Below the pieces are notes generated by a model. That model saw only the letters and a list, made by a program, of their open reading frames with translations, ran no database searches and was not told the origin of the DNA. The position numbers were made by a program, and so were the translations under genes. Shown in pieces: positions 22,832 through 32,915 of a DNA stretch of 64,000 nucleotides. Source of the DNA: Pseudorasbora parva (Eukaryota > Chordata > Actinopteri > Cypriniformes > Gobionidae); assembly GCF_024679245.1 (NCBI RefSeq), contig NC_090179.1, positions 1,089,501-1,153,500 of the forward strand, in the 5' to 3' direction. Numbering within the stretch: the first letter of the stretch is position 1; every line of letters begins with the position of its first letter.

Positions 22832-23640
22832 CAGTGTTGGGAAAAGTTACTTTTGAAAAGTAATGAATTACAATATTTCATCCCTTTAAAAGTAAGTAAT
22901 TGCATTACTTAGTTACTTTTTTTAAGAAAAGTAATGTGTTGCATTACTTTTGTGTTACTTTTTTCCACCTGGGCTGTGCTTGTTTTTTTATTCATTTTGT
23001 TTCTCTTTTTGGGCAAATGTAAAGACTCTTTTACATCAAAATTGAAATAAGCCTCAGGCTGAAGGAAATGCTACTTCACACGTTTACAGTAGAGGGCGCC
23101 GCTCAAACTAACCTTTGGGCTGCTATTATAGATAACAGAAGAATAGGACACGGTTTAACACTTAGCTGATAAAAACTAAAAATCTAAAGTAATTTTTGCT
23201 TATGATTTAACTGAATCATCAAAGGTCAGAAGCAAGTACATTGGTCAATAAAGTTAGATTAAAATATTTGTTTTATTTAGCATATTAAATTATTGGAGGT
23301 TTGCATATAGTATTCTGATTTTTCATTTCACAGTTTTTAATTTTGAGGATTACTGAGTGTGTTTTAGTGCAAGTGAGCACAAGTCTAGAACTACAACAAC
23401 CATCATGTTCACACACAACGCCTCCGCACTTAAGATTTTCCCAACACTGTGACGAGAGAGTGGCAGTCAATAAATGGAGAAAACTAAGTCACTTGCATTT
23501 CTTATTTAAAAAACTAACTAGTAATATAAAGTAATATTTTGTTTTAAATGTTAAAAATTATGCATTACTATACTAGTTACTTGGAAAAGTAATCTGATTA
23601 CCTAACTCAAGTTACTTGTAATGCGTTACCCTCAACACTG
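22832..23640. mobile_element. Non-autonomous DNA element, CAGTGTTGGG type
   Basis: 809-bp element whose left end cagtgttgggaaaagttac and right end gttaccctcaacactg form terminal inverted repeats. The subterminal regions are rich in aaagtaat and attactttt. This is a common fish family with hAT-like ends. No clean target duplication is visible and no transposase is encoded. Confidence 0.75.
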
Positions 23641-24856
23641 CGCAGGCGAAACATGAGGTTTTTGGGGCCATTGAGGTCCCTTTATATCTCAGAGGTGAGT
23701 GACCCCATAATGCCACCTCTGTTCTCACGCTTGATTCTCAATTATACTGCTGTAATTCATAGCTCTTATTGGCTCTGCCAAGAACTGTGTGGTTCACTAA
23801 CAATCACAAACCTTCTCTTCAGCTTCTCTTCAGTAATTTCTAGCTGACTTCTTCCATTATGTGTCCGTAGTTTCTCTGAGGCTTTAGTTGTGCGGTTGCC
23901 TACCGGAGGCTGATGACCTCTGAGAAGTATTCGAGAGTCCATCAGTGCAGTGCACACTTAGCGCTGAGAGTCTTCCTGTAACCGTGAGAGACAGATAACT
24001 GGAAGCAGCACTTGAAATCAAGGAGTCTGTTTTTATCTGGCATCAGAAGCTGCTGTAAAGTGTTCTGACCTGATTAAGGCCACGCTGCTGGAAACTGGAT
24101 AAGGGAATTGCAGCTGCGAAACTCTATTGTGGGAAAAGTGTTATTTTTATCCCTCTTGACAGTCGTGGCACTAAACCTGGAGGAGAGGCGGTGGAGTGGG
24201 GGATTATGGGTAAGATGATAAGAGCTTGAGAAATTCTCTGGTCATGGATCTGTCATGGGCAGATAGATCGTCATTATACCCTAATCACATTAGACGGCTC
24301 AATTAGAGGCGGGCCGAGGTGGAGCTGTTGCTCGTGGTTAATTGTGAATGGTGTTGAAAGCTAGAGATGAGAAGCTGAGTTTCATTGAATTGAATCAATA
24401 TTCGGCTTATAGGCAAGTACTGTAAGTGGCTTCATCTCCTTCCCTCTAATCACTTTTCAGAGTGAATATCCGTGTAATCTCAGTTATTAATAATGTATTC
24501 TTGCGTTTGAGGGTATGAAGCATTCCTGCCGCTCACTAAAGGACTATCCTTTTGGAGAACATCACATATTTGTGCCGTAGTGTGGATTACTATGGAAATT
24601 ATTTTAAAGTCTTAAAGAGAAGCAGCTCGTAAAGCTCAGATTAGCGGGATGGAGACAGCTACAGTGCCCTTCGCTATTAGTGGCACCCTTGGTAAATATG
24701 AGCAAACGCGGCTGTGAAAAAAAAAACTGCATTGTTTTTCCTTTTAATCTTTCATTATTATAATTTTTTTAATTGCAAAAACCTAACCTTTCATTGAAGT
24801 AAAACAACAAAAGGGGGGGGGGGTAAATGAGTAAAACCAAAGAATATAGTTATGCG
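23641..24856. other. Gene-free, unique-looking stretch
   Basis: No repeat ends or long frames. The 24000-24660 part has balanced composition and no repeat signature, which makes it one of the few candidate single-copy, possibly conserved non-coding stretches here. A poly-G run lies near 24814-24824. Confidence 0.4.
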
Positions 24857-25655
24857 GCCATTCACAAAACATTTTATCTTAGGACTAGGCGTTCTCCTAA
24901 ATGGCAGTAAAAGTTCTTAGTTAAGAGTTTTCACTTAAAACCTATTTCTAAAGCTGCTGAGAGCAACTTTTACTGAAGAGAGAAGTCTTAAAGGTCCCGT
25001 TCTTCGCGTGTTTTCGAAGCTTTGATTATGTTTTCAGTGTGCAATATAACATGAGTTCATGTTTCGCGTGTAAAAAAACACAGTATTTTTCACACAATTG
25101 TCTTATCTGTACAGCGCTGTTTCCTCTGTCCTATAAACGGCCTGATGATTTCCTTGTCCTATGAAGTCCCTCCTTTAGAAACACGTAACGAGTTCTGATT
25201 GGGCCAGCGCTTCCCGTGTTGTGATTGGACAGCAGCTTTGCACGTTGCCCGGAAAGGTCCCGCCTCTTACCATAACGGGGCGATGCAAGCGCTGAATGCG
25301 CGCTCTTCTCCACGTGGGAGAGCAGCGAGACCACACCCCCTATTTTGCGTGTTCTTGTGGGCGGAGTCAACAAACGGTTCTAGTGACGTCATCACAGCAG
25401 CAAGAGCACCGGTGTAGTCCAAACCGGCCACTCGCTGTAGGCTTTGAAAGGGAACTTCTGTTAAATAAAATATCTCGCTTGGCATTGAACTTTGAGCTTT
25501 ATAATTTTACAGGTATTATTAATGCTCTAACAGCAACATTACACACTAACTAAAGTTTGAAAGATGGAATCCCGAAGAACAGGACCTTTAAGCTGAGAGT
25601 AAGGGCAGGGTTGACCTTGTTGCCCACTGTGATTGGCTGATAGGGGAAGGAGTCT
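24857..25655 (+). mobile_element. MITE interrupted by a second MITE
   Basis: The left part (24857-24987) and right part (25593-25655) match, in order, the reverse complement of 20571-20752: agtaaaagttcttagtta and gagagcaacttttactga on the left, agggttgacctt and cactgtgattggctga on the right. The intervening 24988-25592 has its own inverted repeats. Confidence 0.75.
24986..25594. mobile_element. Nested MITE with TTAAAGGTCC ends
   Basis: About 600 bp bounded by ttaaaggtcccgttcttcg on the left and cgaagaacaggacctttaa on the right, near-perfect 19-bp inverted repeats. TTAA at both extremes is compatible with a TTAA target (piggyBac-like), but TTAA is also part of the repeat, so the duplication cannot be proved. 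No transposase. Confidence 0.8.
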
Positions 25656-25658
25656 CTG

Positions 25659-26508
25659 GCAGTGGGTGCTTCTTAATATCCTTCCTCGCTCCTCCGTCCT
25701 CCATCCTATGACCCGGAAACCGGTGGAGCTCAGCCATCTTGTAGGACATCTCAATTCTCTCATTGCACCGTGAGATGGCGAGGATGGAGGAGTCGTGAGC
25801 GAGGACAAACAATTGTAACCTTTGCAGAAGTGTTTTATCGACTAAACATCACGCACGCATTAATTCTCCTCCCCCTTCGCATCGTGTCACAGTGTATTCA
25901 TTATTATTTTTATTTATGTATGTCAAATAACAACACCTGAGAGTTGCAGAATTATATCAAAGCACAAGAAAAATAAAATAAACTAATAGAGAAACTAATG
26001 CTATACAATGAATTAAAAGCAGTTACTGGGAATAATTTGTTGTTAATAATAACTGGTAATATTAAAATATGGACAAATGTGGTATTTTGTGGAGGTTGAA
26101 GCTTACAATATAAATACACTGTAAAAAAAGGCAAATTTTAAACTTTTGCAGTACAATCGACTTGGATGTTTAAGTTATTTCAACTTAAATTATGTAAAAC
26201 TGACTTTAAAAAATGAGTTACATCTTGTATAACTAATAAAAAAAGTTAACTTATTTTGATGAGTTAAAACAATGTAAAAACATATGTTGTCATAACTTAT
26301 TGAACATATAATTCTTACAGTGTAGTTAACTCTACTAAATCCAGCGGTGCAGAGTCATCATTATCTGACAACGCTTTGAAGTGACGAAGGAGAGAGGATT
26401 TATCATTCCACTTGATTCAGTTCCTCTGTCCTCGCGTCCTGAAGAGGCAGAGCTAAAGCGAGAGGAAAGGAAACAAAGATGCACAAATTAAAATTGGGAA
26501 GCACCCAG
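25659..26508. mobile_element. MITE with CAGTGGGTGCTTC ends
   Basis: Left end cagtgggtgcttcttaat and right end attgggaagcacccagtg form inverted repeats about 850 bp apart. A second MITE (26115-26324) is nested inside. No coding capacity and no clear target duplication. Confidence 0.65.
26115..26324. mobile_element. Nested small MITE, TACACTGTAA ends
   Basis: 210 bp from tacactgtaaaaaaag to cttacagtgta; a short AT-rich palindromic element inside the CAGTGGGTGCTTC MITE. Confidence 0.75.
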
Positions 26509-26701
26509 TGATTTAATCATAGAAATGTTGTAGAACAAGGGGTCATGTTGCCTATTTGAATAACGATTTTAAAATAAAAAATTATAAAGATTTTAAAAAG
26601 TATGCTATAAGTGTCACTAATTATAGTATATGTTCAGCTAATTGTCAGACTTCATCATATCTTCATCTCGAGAGAATGCAGAATTCAAGTGAAAATGATA
26701 T

Positions 26702-26880
26702 GTTCCCTTTCGAGGGAACTTCACACTGCGTCCACTAGGGACAGCTTTGGGAACGCTCCCAGCGTGATAGCGTCTGATGCCTGTATGTCAACTCAGCCAA
26801 TGGCAAACGTGCACGTCACGGGCGGGTGACGTCACGACCAGGAAAGGATAAATACACCTCTGATCCGATCAGACCTCAGC
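26702..26880 (+). repeat. DIRS left inverted terminal repeat
   Basis: Starts GTTCCCTTTCGAGGGAAC. From 26724 to 26880 it is the inverse of 39800-39956, the same 157 bp. It contains a TATA-like aaaggataaatac near 26845, a plausible promoter for the gag transcript. Confidence 0.9.
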
Positions 26881-26970
26881 TTTTCTGCCTCAGCTAAGCG
26901 ATCTGTGTGAAAACTGTCTCTGTCTATTTATTGTTGTCTGTCCAAAACACAATATTATATCAGTTGAAAA

Positions 26971-28446
26971 ATGGCGAATGCATCAGTATTCAAACAGTGT
27001 ACTCCTCCGTGTCCCCGTTTCCTTACGGGTGGAGATACACATTATTTGTGTGTGATGTGTTTGGGAGTGGAGCATGCACTGTCAGCCTTCGAGGGGTCTG
27101 ACTGCGAGCACTGTGAGAGGCTGCCGCTTCGCACGCTCCGCTCCCGCCTGTCACTCTTCGAGAAGGGTGATCAGGTTCGCGTTCCCTCTGGTTCTGGACC
27201 CGCTGCTGCCGAGGCACAGCGGAGAAAGACATCATGGGGATCGCAGATGGATCTCACGGAGGGGTTTGAGACGGGCGTGAGCGCTCTTTCTCTGCCTTCA
27301 CCCGCGAGATCTGTCGCTCAATCTCTGGTGTCGGGAGCCCGTGCTGCGGCTTCTTCCGCCCAGAGTGAGAGCCCATCGTTTCAACACTCCAGCTCTGAGG
27401 AGGTGGATATGTTGAGCGTCGGATTAGGGGAAGATGATTCGCCGTCTCTTTCCCCAGCACACGAAGAGCTGGTGGAGGTGATTACTCGCGCTGTGGCGAA
27501 ATTAAATATTGATTGGCCAGCCGAGAAAAAAGGCGCTCGTCCGAAAAGCAAGTTAGACGAGCGCTTTTTGTCATCAAATCTGTCACCTTCACCACGGGGT
27601 CTTCCTTTCTTTCCTGATTTACACAGTGAGCTGTGTAGATCATGGAATAAACCATATTCAGCACGTCTTTTCAGCCCTCAAGTAAAAACATATAGTGATA
27701 TAAGGGGGCTGAAAGAATATGGTTATGGGGCAATGCCTAAAGTGGATCAGACGCTTGCGAGTTATCTGTCCCCTGCTTCAGCATCGTCCCTGAAGGCCCC
27801 CACGCTCCCCACTAAACCATTAAAAACAACATCAGGGCTAGTGGGGAAAGCGTACACGGCACCAGGACAGGCTGGTGCGTGTTTGCATACAATGAGTATT
27901 TTGCAAGCGTACCAGGCTGAACTGCTGGGGGATTTGGATGGCAGTAAAACTATGAGCCCTGAGGCGGTTCGCGAACTGCATCGGGCCACAGATTTATCTC
28001 TGAGAGCCACCAAGGAGACCGCCAGAGCTATTGGGCGGTCTATGGCAGCCTTGGTGGCAACAGAGAGACATCTGTGGCTCAATTTATCTGATATTAAAGA
28101 GAAAGACAGGGCTTTTCTCCTTGATGCACCAGTGGAACCTACTGGTCTGTTCGGCGACGCTGTAAATGAAGTCGTTGACAGATTTCAAGAGAGTAAAAAA
28201 CAAGCGGAGGCTTTTAAAAAATATCTCCCGCGCCGCCACCAACCCTCTGGGGCAGCTGGGCCTGAGCAGCCCCAGCCGTCTAGCTCTTCATACAGGCAGC
28301 AGCAAAAAGAGAGTGTCGCATCTCGTGCTCCACCTCAGAGATACGGTGGGCCAGGTCGGCACTCTCAGCCGAAGCCTTCTAAGCCGAAGACCGACCTGAG
28401 GGTCGTGCTTCAGGCGAGGAAGGCTTCAGGCCAAAAGAGGTCCTGA
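26971..28446 (+). CDS. DIRS Gag protein
   Basis: A 491-codon uninterrupted frame starting about 90 bp after the left terminal repeat, the usual place for DIRS gag. Near the N-terminus there is a cysteine/histidine cluster (CTPPC, CVMCLGVEH, CEHC between residues 10 and 48) that looks like a metal-binding finger. The middle is Ser/Pro-rich, residues about 230-400 are a conserved-looking helical region, and the C-terminus is basic and Gln/Pro-rich (PQRYGGPGRHSQPKPSKPK), suited to RNA binding. It presumably packages the RNA. No stop or frameshift, in contrast to the downstream pol frame. Family function is inferred by position and overall similarity to DIRS gag. Confidence 0.85.
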   Translation: MANASVFKQCTPPCPRFLTGGDTHYLCVMCLGVEHALSAFEGSDCEHCERLPLRTLRSRLSLFEKGDQVRVPSGSGPAAAEAQRRKTSWGSQMDLTEGFETGVSALSLPSPARSVAQSLVSGARAAASSAQSESPSFQHSSSEEVDMLSVGLGEDDSPSLSPAHEELVEVITRAVAKLNIDWPAEKKGARPKSKLDERFLSSNLSPSPRGLPFFPDLHSELCRSWNKPYSARLFSPQVKTYSDIRGLKEYGYGAMPKVDQTLASYLSPASASSLKAPTLPTKPLKTTSGLVGKAYTAPGQAGACLHTMSILQAYQAELLGDLDGSKTMSPEAVRELHRATDLSLRATKETARAIGRSMAALVATERHLWLNLSDIKEKDRAFLLDAPVEPTGLFGDAVNEVVDRFQESKKQAEAFKKYLPRRHQPSGAAGPEQPQPSSSSYRQQQKESVASRAPPQRYGGPGRHSQPKPSKPKTDLRVVLQARKASGQKRS

Positions 28447-28487
28447 CACCAACACCGTCAGGTCTCCAAGGGCGCCCCCCCCGCGGG

Positions 28488-30624
28488 GTGGATTGGTGTT
28501 CACCTCAGTATACGGTGCCCACTCCACTCCGTTGCCCTCAGGGGACCGTTCTGCCAACCCCGCCACCTTTGGTGCTTCGGGGCGCAGCGGTTTCCAGCGA
28601 GCTCGTGACTCGTCGTCCACAGGACGAGGTGTCACACTTGCAGACTTCAGGGAAGTTAGAAACGCAGCCAGATCGGTTAGGTGCTGCCATTATGCTTCAG
28701 GCCACCGAGATGGTTGCAGTGGAAATATCAGAGACCAGCCTCGAGAGGCTGGTTCCCTTAGTAGATTTTCTGGCAGAGTGGAAACTTCTACCAAATATAT
28801 CGCTATGGGTCCTGCAGACAGTAGAAAAGGGGTACAGAATTCAGTTTGGATTCCAACCACCTCATTTCAACGGAGTGCTGGTAACGTCAGTGCGTCCCGA
28901 GCAGGCTCTGATAATGGAACAGGAAGTAGAAACCTTGTTAAAAAAGGAGGCTATAGAACAGGTCCCTGTACAAAACAGAGAGTCTGGTTTTTACAGCCGG
29001 TACTTCCTAGTTCCAAAAAAGGATGGAGGGTTGCGCCCCATATTAGATCTTCGTCGTCTGAATTGTACAGTCATGAAACTAAAATTTAAGATGCTGGCGC
29101 TAAGTCAGATTGTGACCCAAATCAGATCCGAGGATTGGTTTGTCACAATAGATCTGAAGGACGCATACTTCCATGTCTCCATCCTTCCACAACACAGGAA
29201 GTTCCTGAGGTTCGCTTTCGGGGGCAAAGCGTACCAGTATCGGGTTCTTCCATTTGGTCTAGCTCTCTCACCCCGCACGTTCACGAAATGCGTAGATGCA
29301 GCTCTGGCCCCGCTCAGGCTGCAGGGCATACGCATTCTGAACTATATAGACGACTGGGTGATTCTGGCACAGTCGCAGGAGATGGCGGTTTGGCATCGAG
29401 ATGTCGTCCTCGCACATATTCAAAAGTTGGGGTTGAGGCTGAACGCGAAGAAGAGTGTGCTTTCTCCAGTACAGAGGACCACTTTTCTAGGCGTGGTTTG
29501 GGATTCTGTAGCAATGTGGGCAGTGATTTCACCCAACGCACTGCGATTCTGTCAGCTGTAAAGAGAGTAAAACTAGGCCAGTCATTCACTGTCAAGCAGT
29601 TTCAAAAGTTGCTGGGGTTAATGGCAGCGGCGTCCAAAGTGATTCCTTTTGGCCTGCTGTACATGAGGCCCTTACAGTGGTGGCTCAGGACCAAAGGGTT
29701 TTTCCGAGGGGGATCCCTTTTCGTATGATCAAGATCACGCGGCGGTGTCTCCGCACCTTGGTCATATGGAAGGAAGCCTGGTTCCTGTCCCAGGGTCCGG
29801 TGTTGGGGGCACAATGTCGTCGAGTCACCCTGACGACAGATGCCTCTCTCACGGGCTGGGGAGCGGTAATGGAAGGCCGCTCAGCCCAGGGTCTGTGGAG
29901 GGACCATCATCTTTCGTGGCACATCAACTGCCTGGAGATGATGGCAGTCTTCAATGCGTTGAAGTTCTTCCTCCCGGACCTCAGGGGCCATCATGTGTTG
30001 GTCCGTACGGACAACACATCGGTGGTTTCCTATGTAAATCGTCAGGGGGGTCTGCCTTCGCGCCCACTGTGCAAGCTGGCGCACCAGATCCTCCTGTGGT
30101 CTCTGGGGAAGTTACTCTCCTTGAGAGCAATCTTTATCCCGGGGGCCCAGAATATAGGAGCGGACATCCTGTCAAGACAGGGGCTGAGGCCAGGGGAATG
30201 GAGACTTCACCCCGAGGTGGTGAAGCTCATTTGGGAAATTTATGGCCAGGCGGAGGTGGATCTGTTTGCGTCTCAGAATACGACGCACTGTCCACTCTGG
30301 TTCTCTTTGACACATCCAGCTCCTCTGGGACTGGATGCCATGGTGCAGACGTGGCCGAGGCGGCGTCTGTACGCTTTTCCCCCAGTTGTTCTGCTCCAGG
30401 GAGTTCTGGAGAAAACTCGCCGGGAAGGGATAAGTCTACTGCTAGTAGCTCCTTACTGGCCGAGCCGGATTTGGTTCTCGAACCTCGTAACACTACTCGA
30501 TGGCTCACCTTGGAAGATTCCCATCAGGAGGGATCTTCTATCTCAGGCGGAGGGCTCAATTTTTCACCCCCGCCCAGAAATGTGGAACCTGTGGGTTTGG
30601 CCACTGAGAGGGCCGAGCTCATAG
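28488..30624 (+). pseudogene. DIRS RT / RNase H / DAM-like polyprotein, two frameshifts
   Basis: Reverse transcriptase blocks are clear: YFLVPKKDGGLRPILDLRRLN near 29000-29065, DLKDAYFHV near 29152, and the catalytic YIDD near 29344. The frame is lost near 29545 and continues in a second frame (LLGLMAAASKVIPFGLLYMRP). It shifts again near 29700 into a third frame that carries RNase H (TDASLTGWGAVM near 29838, ADILSRQG near 30160). A DAM-like methyltransferase-type segment follows (VDLFAS near 30255, LLVAPYWP near 30438), ending at 30624. The two shifts make this copy's pol inactive, although all domains are present in DIRS order. The 3' part overlaps the recombinase frame, as is typical. Confidence 0.9.
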
Positions 30625-31661
30625 AGTCTGGTCTCTCTACCGAGGTAGTGGAGACCATTCTTAGCTCCAGAGCTCCCTCCACGAGGAGACTATATGCCCT
30701 GAAGTGGAGGTTGTTCACTTCTTGGTGTCAAGAACGACAGTTAGATCCAGTCAACTGCCCTGTTGGTTCAGTGCTAGATTATCTACAAGATCGTTTCTCT
30801 TCCGGGTTAACCCCTTCTACACTAAATGTGTATATGTCAGCTATTTCTGCTTACCATGCCCTTGTGGATGGTATCACTGTGGGGAGGAACCCGTTGGTAA
30901 GTCGTTTCCTTCGTGGCACTAAGAGGCTGAGGCCTGCGGTGCGCACTAGAGTTCCTACTTGGGATTTGGCTATAGTGTTGGAAGGTTTATCTGCGGCTCC
31001 GTTCGAGCCACTTGACATTATCTCAGAGAAGTTTCTGACTCTGAAAACCATCTTCCTTCTTGCCATCTCTTCTATTAAGAGAGTAGGAGACCTTCAGGCC
31101 TCATCAATATCCCCTTCGTGCCTGGGGTTTGCACCAGGGATGGTTAAAGCTTTCCTTTACCCTAGATTAGGGTATGTTTCGAAGGTATTAACCAATGTTC
31201 CATGGCCTATAGTGCTGCAAGCTCTCTGTCCTCCTCCATTTGTTAATCCAGACCAGGAAAGATTGAACCTTGTATGTCCAGTGCGAGCACTGGATGCTTA
31301 TGTCCACAGAGCTGCCCTGTGGAGGAAAGCAGATCAATTGTTTGTTTGTTTTGGATCTCATAACAGGGGTCTCCCTGCGTCCAAACATACAATGAGCAAG
31401 TGGATAGTCGAGGCTATCTCACTGGCTTATGGGTCTTCTGATCAGCAGTGTCCACTAGCTGTCAGAGCCCACTCTACTAGGAGTATGGCGGCCTCTAAGG
31501 CCTTGGTATCAGGGGTTTCCCTCAAAGAAGTCTGCGACGCGGCCGGTTGGTCCTCACCTCTCACGTTTGTGAGATACTATGATTGTCGCGTTCACTATGT
31601 CACGGGGTTCAGCGTAAATGTAACGAAGGATAATAGGTGGGAGTTTCACTTACCAAATTGA
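29745..31661 (+). CDS. DIRS tyrosine recombinase (C-terminus fused to BEL LTR)
   Basis: An open frame of 638 codons that overlaps the pol frame; the real recombinase domain begins around 30600. A SAM-like N-terminal domain (APSTRRLYALKWRLFTSWC near 30673) is followed by the catalytic domain. The putative arginine lies in SIKRVGD (about 31070), HxxR is HSTR (about 31470), and the catalytic tyrosine is in FVRYYD (about 31570). A recombinase would integrate the circular cDNA without an aspartate-type integrase. At 31584 a BEL LTR interrupts the gene. The frame reads 26 codons into the LTR before a stop, replacing the native tail, whose coding sequence lies at 39543 onward (LECAPG then stop within about 15 codons). 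Catalytic residues are all retained. Confidence 0.88.
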   Translation: MSPHLGHMEGSLVPVPGSGVGGTMSSSHPDDRCLSHGLGSGNGRPLSPGSVEGPSSFVAHQLPGDDGSLQCVEVLPPGPQGPSCVGPYGQHIGGFLCKSSGGSAFAPTVQAGAPDPPVVSGEVTLLESNLYPGGPEYRSGHPVKTGAEARGMETSPRGGEAHLGNLWPGGGGSVCVSEYDALSTLVLFDTSSSSGTGCHGADVAEAASVRFSPSCSAPGSSGENSPGRDKSTASSSLLAEPDLVLEPRNTTRWLTLEDSHQEGSSISGGGLNFSPPPRNVEPVGLATERAELIESGLSTEVVETILSSRAPSTRRLYALKWRLFTSWCQERQLDPVNCPVGSVLDYLQDRFSSGLTPSTLNVYMSAISAYHALVDGITVGRNPLVSRFLRGTKRLRPAVRTRVPTWDLAIVLEGLSAAPFEPLDIISEKFLTLKTIFLLAISSIKRVGDLQASSISPSCLGFAPGMVKAFLYPRLGYVSKVLTNVPWPIVLQALCPPPFVNPDQERLNLVCPVRALDAYVHRAALWRKADQLFVCFGSHNRGLPASKHTMSKWIVEAISLAYGSSDQQCPLAVRAHSTRSMAASKALVSGVSLKEVCDAAGWSSPLTFVRYYDCRVHYVTGFSVNVTKDNRWEFHLPN

Positions 31662-32177
31662 AGTGCGGACCAGTCACATGTTGAAACGTGGACCAGTAAA
31701 ATCCCAAACTGGTGTGTCGTATCCAGTAATGAATGAGCGCGGTGATATAAGCGGGAGCGAAAATTAGTTTTGGCATGATGTCTCATCAGGAGAGATGCGC
31801 CACCGGTAAGCTCCTGTCTCTGTCTCTGTAGCTGCAATTTAAGTTTGTTGTCTGTTTTGCGCTGCCGCTATATACGTGCGCCACTTGTATGCTTAATAAC
31901 TGTTACTTTGGTCACGCTGAAAATCCTTGTGCGCGGTCTGATATTAATGTTGTCGGCCCGATAGTATCCGTGGATATATAAAAAAGCAAATGCTTGAAAT
32001 TGGAGCGTTTCACCGTCACACGAGTTACTTCCTGTTTGCGGTGCTGGATGGGTTTATAACCTGCTATTTGTGGACAAATCAACTGTTTATGGAAAATAAA
32101 TAAAACCACTTTGAGTTATAGCAACGTGTCCTCTCCTGATGCCCTGTTCGGTGGGGATATTCGTAAAGAACCGAACA
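31584..32177 (+). repeat. 5' LTR of BEL/Pao element
   Basis: 594 bp, TGTCGCG...CCGAACA. A TATA-like gatatataaaaaag lies near 31973 and an AATAAA pair near 32094-32103, consistent with promoter and polyadenylation signals. Same length and apparently the same sequence as 38944-39537. Confidence 0.95.
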
Positions 32178-32324
32178 GTTATAAACCGCTGGTTCACTGC
32201 ACTGGATTGAATGCAGTTAAGAAACAGCCACGGACTGCTTCATTAAGGGAGCTCAATCAACCTAAAATCAGCCGGCCTCTCACTTCTGTGACTGAACCAA
32301 GTTTGTCATTAATTAAACTACCCG

Positions 32325-32915
32325 TTGATAAAGGATAAAGGAGCGTGTGTGCTCATTGGCAGTGACGTCTCTCCAGTCAACGCAAAGGGAGTAAAAATGG
32401 CAGACTTGGAAAAGCTTAAAAGCGTGCGATCAAGAGCACAGGCTTCATTCACAAAAAGGGCTCATACTCTCACCAAACCGGGACTCTTGGAACCGACTGA
32501 AGTTCTCAGTGAATGGAAGATCTTCAGGACAGACTTTTCTAAAGTCATGGATGCGGGATATGAGTATGCTGAAGCCCTGAGAGAGTCAAAGGATGAGGAG
32601 GTCATAGGATCTGCAAAGCAAATTGATGAAAAGACAGCGGAGTGTGAGAACAGGTTCCTCGAGGTAAAGAATGCCACCCAGGAAACCTTTTGGACCAGCT
32701 ACGCAGAGGAGGTGTTTTTTAAGCAGGTCAAAACAGCTGAGTCAGTCATCACTCAGGCAGAGGAAGAGGAAGTTAACCCTCGGAGGTCAGTCAAGGATCG
32801 TAGGCTAAGAAATAGAGGTCTTGAAAGAGAGGTCATTGAACTCAGAGAAATGCTGGAAGAGTGGAATGAGCTGGTTCCTGGTTCACGAGCATTAGATCTC
32901 AAGAAACGCCACTAG
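32325..32915 (+). CDS. BEL/Pao Gag N-terminal part, ends at TAG
   Basis: Codes for 196 residues. An internal ATG at 32397 (MADLEKLK) is the more likely start, because the 24 codons before it look like leader. The protein is charged and helical (heptad-like stretches at about residues 100-190), typical of the coiled N-terminus of Pao-type gag. The frame stops at TAG (32913-32915), but the same frame continues open without a gap for another 880 codons. The stop is therefore either a nonsense mutation or a readthrough site. Context after the stop is ACA CTA, not the well-known CAR-YYA readthrough signal. Confidence 0.8.
   Translation: MIKDKGACVLIGSDVSPVNAKGVKMADLEKLKSVRSRAQASFTKRAHTLTKPGLLEPTEVLSEWKIFRTDFSKVMDAGYEYAEALRESKDEEVIGSAKQIDEKTAECENRFLEVKNATQETFWTSYAEEVFFKQVKTAESVITQAEEEEVNPRRSVKDRRLRNRGLEREVIELREMLEEWNELVPGSRALDLKKRH

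Noticed and set aside
22824..23648. Target duplication around the CAGTGTTGGG element (cacaagtc / cgcaggcg)
   Set aside because: Only about half of the positions match; not supported.
26702..26704. GTT at both DIRS ends read as a target-site duplication
   Set aside because: The internal complementary region shows that the circle junction itself carries one GTT, so shared-core recombination explains it better than duplication.
27762..28082. Minus-strand frame opposite DIRS gag
   Set aside because: Shadow of the gag frame.
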